Shown here: in pieces, positions 24,469-34,556 of the stretch | How the letters are laid out: the number at the start of each line of letters is the position of its first letter | Position numbering within the stretch: the first letter of the stretch is position 1 | Assembly (NCBI GenBank): GCA_026874595.1 | Contig: CM049317.1 | Location: 10,764,382 to 10,828,381 of the forward strand | Direction: 5' to 3' | Origin: Sipunculus nudus | Lineage: Eukaryota; Annelida; Sipuncula; Golfingiida; Sipunculidae | DNA: 64,000 bases | The notes under the pieces: generated by a model | Databases searched by the model: none | Told to the model about the DNA's origin: nothing | What the model saw: only the letters and a program-made list of their open reading frames with translations | Position numbers and translations under genes: made by a program

Positions 24469-24486
24469 CCCCCCCCCCCCCCCCCC
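24469..24486. repeat. Poly(C) run
   Basis: About 18 C bases occur in a row, about 75 bases upstream of the candidate promoter at 24541. Confidence 0.9.
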
Positions 24487-24540
24487 GCGTGAGGTCACGT
24501 TACCAGCATGTTCTTTCCTATTAGTTTACCCCGAATGGGT

Positions 24541-24570
24541 CACGTGGTTTCTGAACCACTCATATATAAA
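24541..24570 (+). promoter_or_regulatory. Candidate TATA promoter for the P450 gene
   Basis: CACGTG at 24541-24546 (an E-box) is followed by TATATAAA at 24563-24570. About 90 bases later a strong donor lies at 24660. This looks like a core promoter with a short noncoding exon. The link to the P450 coding start, 3.9 kb downstream on the same strand, is an inference. Confidence 0.35.
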
Positions 24571-24594
24571 GGTTAAATTTCGATAATTTGGAAA

Positions 24595-24659
24595 CAATAA
24601 GAGTGACTTATCTAAGAGTGGGAACGCAAGCAGTAACATTTTTTTTCTCGTCTGCCAAG
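24595..24659 (+). other. Candidate 5' noncoding exon
   Basis: The segment starts about 25-30 bases after the TATA box and ends at CCAAG|GTAAGG. It has no ATG before the donor. It could splice to the acceptor TTTTTTTCAG at 28522 or TAATTTCAG at 28565, just upstream of the P450 ATG. Confidence 0.3.
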
Positions 24660-25186
24660 GTAAGGCTGCATTTTCCTTTCTTTATCCATCGGGTCGGCTA
24701 ATGATTTCCAAGTTACCCCATGGGCAATATACGAAAAGACAGAAATATATGCATTTTTAATTCAAAGGAATTTATGCGAATATCAAAAGCTTAGGCTTCC
24801 AGTTTGCTTTCATGTTGAACCACTGAATCTGGCTCTTAAAGTATGATTTGAGAACTTAGGGGTTATACACTCGAGAAGTTTTTAAACAGCTTACTGTAAT
24901 GCGGTTAGATGAATGTGTCGTCGGGAGGGGTAGATGCGTACGAAGATTGACATTTGAAATTTCTCTTACATGAGCTTTTTTTATAAGTGTTTTTGAAAAG
25001 TTTAATCTTCGTGAAATGTTATGCTGATCTGAATATCACATGCCCAAAGGCCTAATGAGTCAAGAATTCTAATCTGGTTATCTAAATATCTTCTCCCTTT
25101 CTCTTTTCTAAATTATCAGCCATCCCCCGTAGGAAGAGGATGCTTATAAGGGTATATGTTCATATTTGTTTTTAGATTTTTCATTA
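24660..25186. other. Unassigned DNA
   Basis: This would be first-intron sequence if the candidate noncoding exon is real. No repeat or coding signal was recognised. Confidence 0.35.
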
Positions 25187-25230
25187 GTGGATCCGCTTAG
25201 GACCCCCCCCCCCCCCCGAATGCAAAACCT
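25187..25230 (+). mobile_element. GGATCC/C-run short element, fragment
   Basis: GTGGATCCGCTTAGGA is followed by about 15 C bases and GAATGCAAAACC. It matches the left edge of the family, and the rest is missing. Confidence 0.45.
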
Positions 25231-25456
25231 TCGATATCTTTACTTTTTATCTTCTTCTGTCCGTTTTCTGTTTACTCTAGACCTCCAATATGACCGATTT
25301 TCACAAGCTGAAATTTGCACACACACTTAGTCCTAAAGGCACAGATTTGTACCTCATATTTATTTTTGACCTTGACTTTTTTCCCAAGTTCGTACACACA
25401 ATAAACGTTCCCAATTATCGCTTAGTAGCGGACGTGTGTGTGACTGCATGGGCGGG

Positions 25457-25482
25457 GAGGGGGGGGGGGGGGGGGGGGGGGT
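25457..25482. repeat. Poly(G) run
   Basis: About 26 consecutive G bases lie after GGGCGGGGA. Poly-Pro or poly-Gly reading frames here are artefacts of the run. Confidence 0.9.
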
Positions 25483-25499
25483 CCCAGTGATTGCTTTGC

Positions 25500-26636
25500 A
25501 ATTGCATACATATAATACTGAATGCATTTGAATGTGGTATATAAACATATATATACTCTGCATCCTGCCTGCCCTGGCGCCAATGCCCGCAACTGGGGAC
25601 TGCACATTCATATAATCATATATACAGTCACAATGTTAAATAGAGAATTACATTAACCTGAATCATGGCGGATAGAATTACATGGACATCTGACTTTTCA
25701 ATAAGATTATACACGGTTGTTTTATCGTGCATTTACTTTCTCCGATTAATAATTAGACACGAAATCCTTCGATTAGATTATCACACGGGGCATTTAATGG
25801 CTTACCTCATCGAAATGCACTTCAGTTTCTTTTGTATACAGCAGATATTTACATAAAATCTTTCGTTCATTTCTGGCCTTCACATTTTATTAGTTAAGAT
25901 AACACAAAATATACTTTATTTATCCCTTAAATTATATTATTTATTGGTGAATGTTTTATACCCTTTCCCATTTTCTAAAGCTTATTTTTTTTTAACTAGG
26001 ATATCATTCTTTGTTCTACGTTTATAAAATAAGACAAGAAACATATAAAAGCACTTGCTTGATCATACGATGATATCTCCATTATCTCTTTCAACAGACC
26101 CCTCAATGTACATGCTGCATGCGGTCAAAACCTAAAAACAGGTCAATCCGTTTATCTGTTTATCTTTACCTTTACGCACTGTACGGAAACTGCATCCTAG
26201 TGGGTTAAAATGAGGACACTCGTCTCGGCCTTGTGTCCAGCATCTCGATCTCTACCCCACATTTTATTATTTAGTTTAATTTATTTTTACCATTGGGCCA
26301 GCGATCACACATCTTCATGATTTGGGTACAAGTCAGGGACTTTCTGGTAGCTTACCAGCCCGTGCGCCTTGGTCGGGGACACCGTTGGCTGCTCTCTTAT
26401 AGTCCATCAAGAGGATTTTCAGTATGGCAGGCATAGGATAGACCCTACAACAGAGTTGACCTCAAACGGCTGTTCATACTATTGTACCATACTTTTTTGG
26501 ATGCCGAAAGCACCCTTAGTAAATATCTCAAATACTACAATGAAAATCTTGTAAATGACCAAATTATACAATTTGTGTGTACTATGTCATTGATTCTCGG
26601 ACCCTGTTTTTAGCCTTTGGGTATAATGTAGGTACA
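25500..26636. other. Unassigned DNA
   Basis: No gene or repeat was recognised. Short open frames have no paired splice sites. Confidence 0.35.
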
Positions 26637-26639
26637 TAA

Positions 26640-26978
26640 GGCCAAAAAAAATTAAAGGTATAGTTCTCAGGCACCGCCCGCATCAATTTCAAACCCCCGC
26701 ATCAAATATTTTTATTTTGATTTTCAATAGAAACTTACCAATTTTGTGCTGCAACCGCTCGTACATTTCTTTCAAGGAGATAAAATCATACAATTTCCTT
26801 TTTTATGTAGGGTTTTACTTGTTTAGCAAAATGAATCTGTTATTATCATGCTTTTCCCTAATCATTTGTCATTTTTATCGAAACATATACCAAAAAATAA
26901 AAAATTATAAAACCGCCCGCCCGCATTGATTTCTGAAAAAAAGTGCCTGAGAACCATACCTTTTTTTTTATTTTGGCC
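26640..26978. mobile_element. Inverted-repeat element with TAA target duplication (Harbinger-like MITE)
   Basis: The 339-bp unit begins GGCCAAAAAAAATTAAAGGT and ends with the inverted form (ACCATACC, a T-run, ATTTTGGCC). The arms continue inward through TTCTCAGGCAC/GTGCCTGAGAA and a CCGCCCGCAT-type block, for about 45 bp. TAA flanks both sides (26637-26639 and 26979-26981). A three-base TAA/TTA duplication is typical of PIF/Harbinger elements. It encodes nothing. A partial relative lies at 54484-54543. Confidence 0.7.
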
Positions 26979-27386
26979 TAATAGACCTTTTCCCCGAGCA
27001 TGCGTTCTGCCCATCACGGTCGTCTGCAGTGTTTGGGTCCAGCAAGTGAGAATCATGTTTTGTAAAATTAAATCAGATACAAACCAGATACTCAAACAGT
27101 CACCTTTGACGTTAAGGCACGTTTATTACTAAAATAATCTAGGATATAACAAAATCTGGTCTTTCGTGTAGATATAACGGACCGGAACACTCAGTGGCAA
27201 TCGTTGCCGGCAGGTGTCGCTAGCGTGATGGTAATACGCTCCGCCTGCAGCAGTTATACACTGCAGTCCTCTTATACAGCCATTCGTGTATCCGCTGCTT
27301 TTTATGGCAAAGTTCTCTTGGCAAGAAGAACAGGATGCTCACAGAGCACTGAGAGCGTGGTATAAGATTGTGCATTAAACATGCCA

Positions 27387-27510
27387 GGCGCGGATCCAGG
27401 ATTTTTGCCGGGAGGAGTGTCATACATAAAAATTGTCTTAAAAAAAGGGTCTTTGGTTAAGAGCGGGGGGTGGGGGGGGGGGGGGGGGGGAGGGGGGGTC
27501 TCGACCCCAA
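27387..27510 (+). mobile_element. GGATCC/G-run short element, copy
   Basis: GCGCGGATCCAGGATTTTT opens the unit, which contains long G runs at about 27465-27498 and a GGTCTCGACCCC end. A second ATAAAAGATCG...GGTTAAGAGCGGGG block follows at 27538-27565, which repeats internal sequence of the unit. Confidence 0.5.
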
Positions 27511-27569
27511 AAACTCCCTCATGCATAAGATTTGTCCAATAAAAGATCGTTGGTTAAGAGCGGGGTCTG

Positions 27570-28522
27570 GAAGCCTATATTAAAATTTTTATTCAAAACT
27601 TGCTGTCATTCCGACATGTGTCATTACCACATGGGTGAGAGAACTGCCACTACTAGGATGTACCATGACACGGATACTACTGGTGGCAATACTTACACTC
27701 TTACGTTGAAGTGGAAATATTTATAAAGTTAAAAACAATAAGTAGTTAGAGATGACCACAGACTTACGCCAGGATTATACATGCCGCAGTCACGATTCAA
27801 CAACCCCATGCCAGGTCACCTGCGGAAAAAAAACTCGCCACTTAATACCAATGGATATATAAAAACAGAGCCTTATTTCGATTCATAATACTTTTCAAAC
27901 TATCCTAGATTATGCCAATAGGCCTACAACCTAATTTTTCAAAAAGTTTATACCCCCAAACCCATTCTGAAATCATATATCCGCCCCCGTATATAGCGTC
28001 AAATCTGGCTTTATATATATAAGATATACAGGATCAGCTGGGTGCCTGTGTTACGCAACTCAAGTGTTGTAACAGAATGCTTTAACGTGTTTAATACTCA
28101 GTATATATATATATATATATGAGACGTTGATACAACCCTATTTTACTTAAAGGCAGCTCAAAAACAAATGCAGTTCAATAGTCATCAGGATAATAAGTAC
28201 AAAACAAAACTTAATTAATAATCATGGAATGATATTTACAATAATAGATCATTAAGCCATTATTGCTTTCAGTTGCACCAAAGGCTATGTTAATCATTAA
28301 AGTGCGCACACATACCTTAGTATCATGTAGCTAAATAGAGATGATGTGAAAATCTATTTAGAAGGGCATTTGCATACATATTATCATTTTGATTGTACTT
28401 ATATTTATATTTGCATTTGATAAATTTAATCACATTTTGTATTTACATATAATTATACCTGAAACATTTGCTTTTGTACTTTAATCGTCCCATTCGAACC
28501 GGACCCTGGTTATTTTTTTCAG
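27570..28522. other. Upstream region of the P450 coding start, nothing recognised
   Basis: AT-rich DNA with a short (TA) run at 28100-28120. No TATA-initiator arrangement stands out close to the ATG, which is one reason to consider the distal noncoding exon near 24600. Confidence 0.35.
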
Positions 28523-28577
28523 ATATTTCACACAAAACCAAAAAGAATACTGCGTGTAATTTCAGAGATCGTCGACC

Positions 28578-28769
28578 ATGTTGTTGGAGTGGCTGCCGGC
28601 TGAGTCAGGGCGTCTGTGGGTGTGGGTCGTGGGTACGCTGTTTCTGACGGTCTGTTTTCATTTCGTCTTCAACTTCCTTAACAAAGTCTACAAGGGATTT
28701 AAACTGAGAAAACAGCTGAAGGACTTCAAGGGACCGCCCATGCACTGGCTGTGGGGAACCTCAGAACAG
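28578..28769 (+). CDS. CYP4: CYP4 exon 1
   Basis: It encodes residues 1-64: start MLLEWL, a hydrophobic anchor WVWVVGTLFLTVCFHFVFNF, a basic stop-transfer stretch, and FKGPPMHWLWG. It ends at CAG|GTACGC in phase 0. The exon probably begins at 28566 or 28523, where acceptors occur, so the gene likely has an upstream noncoding exon. Confidence 0.9.
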
Positions 28770-30926
28770 GTACGCAAGGCCGGCCGTCTCGACAGTGAAC
28801 TCTTTTTAGAAAAGCTTTTCTTCATTGTGTCATAAATACGCTGAGCATATTTGAAACCAGACAGAAATTCAACCTTACGTTGCTTGGATTTTAAGTGTTA
28901 TAAAAAGAAGATAGAAAATATAACAATTTTGTCTGACAAAAATGTCAAATCATATGAAGATATACATCTAAAGATGGCGACGCATAACATTGTAGGGCGA
29001 CATTTGCGAAGATATTTATGATAAAACAGACAAATAAATCTGCAGGTTATTAAAGATACAATACAATACATATATTGTCTTCTGTGTTACAATTGAAGAA
29101 AAGGGGTTTAAACAATTATATACATATATTCGGAGGGGTATCCAAATATTCATGCATCTTGTACAACTGCTATATAATTTAATTCTTTTCCCCGGGAAAT
29201 TCGAATGAAATCAACAGTACTTGCCGAAGCCTAAAATATAAATTATTATTGACAGAGAAAATAGCGTTATTTTTAATTTTTAAACTTAATGGGTATTCAG
29301 TTAATTTTTATGTTTCATCTATGAAAATGGAAATTGCTACTGACTGTTACTATGGCAACGCATTTAAAAGTTTGTGCTAAATGTACATGATTATTTTCTA
29401 CTTTTGTAGTGCAATGACGTAGAAAAAGAGATAGAAACCCGCCTGGGATGGCAGCGGAATTTCGGACCGGTCATCAAGGTCATGTACGGCCCCTTCTCTC
29501 CGGCAATTGACCTCTCTGACCCCGAGAGTATACGGATAGTACTTTCTACGTTAGGTAAGGTCAGAGTGTTAAGATATATCTCGACATTAAATGTGCTTAT
29601 CTGGATTAATCATCTGTGTTGATTAAGCTTTTAGGAGTTTGAGGGACTTGTTTTATTGAATGAATAAATCCCAATATATCATATTGCGCTCAACCGGCAT
29701 AAGGTTATAAAACACAGAACGGTCAAAATTTGAGTTTGGTTGAACCACTTATTCTCAGTTCGTAAATTCAAACATAAATAACCAAGTAAAGAACCAACCA
29801 AAGACAGAAATAAAAAAGAAAATTTAATAGTAATTATCCATATAGTTATTGTCTTATAATTAAAATAACTCTATGTTCTTTTCTTTTGCGTCTTTAGAGC
29901 CTAAATCGCCGTTTGTCGCAGAAGTATTCAAGAGTTATGTTGGTAAGTGCATGTAAATACTTTATTGAAATACAGAGGCCATTGTGATGAAAACGTATGT
30001 TTGCGATATATAAATAGCGTCAGGTATATTAATTTGGTGTTCTGTCCTGGAGACTAATATGTGAGAAACAAAGAAATTGTGAAAAGTCAAAGATAAATAT
30101 ATAGCTATCAGTATATTTTCAACGGGAAGATTGGAGATAGTGGTGGTTACAGTGATGATGATGATGTTGATGATGATGAATATACAGCAAAGGTGTTGCT
30201 TGGGCCGGGGGGGGGGGGGGGGGGGGGTAACGGCTTCGATAAACATAGCGACGACAATGGAGGGGGAACGGGACAGCAATATAGGGATGTTGATAATGAT
30301 GATGATGTAGACCCGGTTGTAATTCCTTGTCTGATATGACTACTATCATTGATGACAAAGGTCCAGTCTCACACAGGGTAACAACTAGGTCTAATGACGT
30401 TGATGGTGATGGTGATGATAATGATAACGATGGTGATAATGATCATCAAATTCATTTCAGCAGTGGTAAGATTAGAACAACTACGATGTGTAGTTTGCTA
30501 TATCTTCGTCTATGTAAATAATTTCACAAAAACCATGTAGCATACAGATATAATGGTTGTGATAATGATGATTTAAATTAATGTTGTTGTCGTTGTTTTA
30601 GGTCCTGGTGTTCTGTTTGCCGAGGGACACACGTGGTTACGAAGCCGCCGTCTCCTGACCCCATCCTTCCACTTTGACGTTCTCCGACGCTACGTTCTCA
30701 TCTTCAATGAATGTGCTCACACGTTGATTGTGAGTCAATTACTAAACTGTCTTTAACCATGAGGTGATATTTATACGCCATTTTGTAAAGAAATGGTAGG
30801 TATATAATGGGTTCCCATAACTGTAGCCGTCTTAATAGATACAAGCGTTAATCCTTATATCAAACGTGTTCAATGATATAGGTCACTTTGATAAAATGAT
30901 AATAGGCCGGCAACTGTCTGTCGAAC

Positions 30927-30971
<45 letters not shown>

Positions 30972-33900
30972 TATGTAACCCGACTAAGTAATGATGTCTT
31001 TATGTGATTCGGAACACTAATGCCTAAACTAATCAGTCTCCATCAATATATACTTCTTAAATTAAATGACCCTTCAGTCGGCAAGTCATGATATGGTTTT
31101 CCATGCAGGTGGTTTTCCATGCAGGTGGAAAACCACACGTGTTAGTTCACATCTGTGCTGAGCAAAATTATTATGGGTTTTTCAAATCATTAAATGTCAA
31201 ACTAAAATCCGTGTAGCAACTGTACAGGAAAACTACAGGCCAGTTCAGCGCTTAATGTCTGATACTTTTTATTCTGTTAAGAAAATTAACTGAACTTTCT
31301 ATCCATAGACAAAGTGGAGGAACTTGATCCCAGAGAACCCTCGCCAGGAGATGTTTGACCACATCAGTCTCATGACGTTCGACAGTCTCGTCCGCTGTAC
31401 GTTCGGTTACCAAGGAGACGATAATATTCAAGGACTTGGGTATGTTACACAGCGCTTATATTTAAAAAAAATGAAGTGTAAACGTTTCAAGGTAATGTGA
31501 TTGTCAAAATATAATCCAGAAGCAGTGAAAACTGAATTCTTTAACCGAAAAAACAATCTCGAAATGATGTTGCCGTACTGGTAGTTTAAGAAACGTCCTT
31601 AGTTAATGGTGCCCAATTACATAGCTTTTAAAAAAGAATTTATGTGAATTTTGGCTCCTCTGTGTATATATTAATGATCTTAGGGAATTTTGATCGTGAA
31701 GAGTTCTTATAATGCCTCCATGAAGGATGTGCATATATGTGGAGGTAGAAAGGTCACTTGTTGCAAAACGCCATTTGCAAAGCTCTGGCTTATCGGTCTT
31801 GCTGCCAGATGCCCTTGTTGAATTTATTTTGGTAATTTTTGGGGGCCCCACAAATTTAAACACGTTGATATAAACAATTATGACAGAACTCTTTTGACTA
31901 ATTTTTTTACACTAAGTTTTTTTTAAATTTCTTTCTTTTGGCCTCGCATTCATTTTGGTATATTTTTTTACCCGATGACACAAAATATGGCATGATGCAG
32001 ATATCTGCCTGCTATGCACAGAATTTAAATCAATATTTGAAAGGCAACCTCGCGTGAGAATAAAGTGTGTTAAACAAACGAAAGTTCCATGAGGAGGCGT
32101 TTAACAGCAAACAGAGCTGGCTAGTTCTTCAGCAAATAAAGGGCGGTAAAAATATGATATAATGCACCAGTTAAACATGTTCTAAATAAAAACTTAAAGA
32201 AATACTATATGACTGTTATGCAGTATGTGGAACGTGGTGGTGGTTTAGTGGTTACGATTAAAGTCTTTACCGGCCACAAGGGTGTGTCCCTAGACCTTAA
32301 TTAATGAGTACTGGTCACAGGCGGCACTCAAATGTAGAACGACCTGTTATGGCTGCTTGGGTCATATCACTCAGAAATGCTACAAGAATGAAGATGTCCG
32401 AAAGATAGGAACTCATAATGTTAAGTCTGTTACGTCGATGACACCAGACAGTGAGACTATATCACATAAGCCTTGCATTGGATTGTCATCAAGATAATGT
32501 TATCGTATAGGTCCCCTTAACCTGTTTTTTTTTCTAGAAATAAATCAGTGTTTTTTGTGTATTTTAGAGAAGACAGAGACCCGTACCCTGACTGGTCACG
32601 TGAGCTGGTAGAGTTGGCCTACAAACGGTTCTGTAACCCCACCCTGGAGAACGGCTTCTTCTACAAGTACCTCACCGCAGACGGCAGGAGGTTTCACGAA
32701 CTCGCCGACAGGGTGCACAACAAGTCAGAGCAGGTCATCGCTGAACGCAGACGAATGAAAGTAGGTTTTTCGAAGATATTTTGTGTTCATTAATACTGAC
32801 GTAACAACGTCAAGGCGGTATGATTTAATGCTAAAGGAAGCCAGATGTTTCATTTGCGTTCAACCTTCAACACTAAAGATCAAAATTCATATTTTTATCA
32901 AAACAAGTAATAAGGACTTAGTAGGTTTTTAAATCTTGTGTACTGACACGATCTTTTAATTATTTGAACAGGCTACCACTGGCGCGGGCACGGAGCGACG
33001 TTTGAATTTTGTTGATATTCTCCTGGATGCCAGGGTAAGTGTTTTTTTCTATCATATACACAGCATTTTCATTATCTTTTGATTAATTTAAATCTGACTT
33101 ATAGCAATAATAAAAGTTTAAAACGGTGTTAATCGCAAAAACATAAGTTTTAAATTCAGTTGTGCCTATTATTAATTCAGTAATATTTTCACTTGGATAT
33201 CTTTTGCAACTAGAATTATGCATTCTCACGAATGCAGGCCTCCGCCATGTGAGCGGTCCTTTATGTGGGGTACTCCGCAACACGTATTTTCATTCATTTA
33301 TTTACCTCATATTCCCAGGTTCATCGGCGCATATGTTCCCCAACAAGTGTTTGCATTCACCAATTCGGTCCATATTCCCATGTTCAACAGGGCATATGTG
33401 ACTGCAGTGGTGGATCCAGAGGGGGAGGGGTCCGGACCCCCCCCCCCCCCCCCTTTTTTTTTTTACCAAAAAAAAAACAACAACCATATTTTGCGACCGG
33501 GACCCCCTCCTTTCCGGACCAGAGGACCTTTTTTCAGGTTTTCTTTTGGTCTTCCTTTGACACTCCCCTTTCCAAAATCCAGGATCCGCCCCTGGAATGC
33601 GTTTGTGAATAATTCTGGAAGTCCTCCCTTGATCTAGATGATGTGCCGTATACACTCGAAATAAAATCGATTCTTCCTTAGCCCATACCCGTAGAGCCCT
33701 GAAAATGTTATGGTTTTCCGTTCGTGATTGCTTAGTTATGTTGTGAACAAACACACATACACACACGGATCGGAATAAACAATCACACTTCTACTTGAGG
33801 TAATTAGTACAGACGATTCTGTAGCATTGTTTCTCTGACTAAAGAAATCAATTTGGGGATCAGTTTTTATCCGGATATAACGAGTTTACGTTTTACTTTG

Positions 33901-34165
33901 CAGGACGAAGATGGCAAGGGTCTGACGGACACCGAGATCCGACATGAAGCTGACACGTTCATGTTTGCTGGTCATGATACCACGGCGAGCAGTAAGTCTA
34001 TGAGTTATTCATATGTTTATGGCATATTTTTTAACAAATATATAGAATCCAATTGTATTTCAAAATATCAAGTCAGAAAAGAATAACCATACTAAAATAT
34101 GGGAAACTTTTGTATGTTCACAATGGCCAAGTTTCTTACTTGAATTAGTTATATACTTAATTTTT

Positions 34166-34214
<49 letters not shown>

Positions 34215-34496
34215 TTGACATCCATTGTTTTTGTTTCAGCCCTCTGTTGGTTTCTGTATAACATGGCCTCCCATCCAGAGATTCAAGAACGTTGTTATGA
34301 AGAAGTCATCAGCGTCATGGGAGCCAACCAGGACATAGCATGGTCAGTGCAGAATGAATTTTCTCCTTAATTTAATTTATATATTCCAATGAACTCATTA
34401 TGTAATCCATAAGAAAGCTACATAAGAACTCAGTCTACATTCCAAAAGCATCGTTAAAACGATGCTCATTTTCTTATATATTAATATATAACAATA

Positions 34497-34556
<60 letters not shown>

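Noticed and set aside
33302-33766. Longest open frames in the 33.2-33.8 kb region (up to 154 residues) on both strands
   Set aside because: They run through the C-run element and repeat S and are poly-Pro/Gly rich because of the homopolymer. They have no conserved motif and lie inside a P450 intron.
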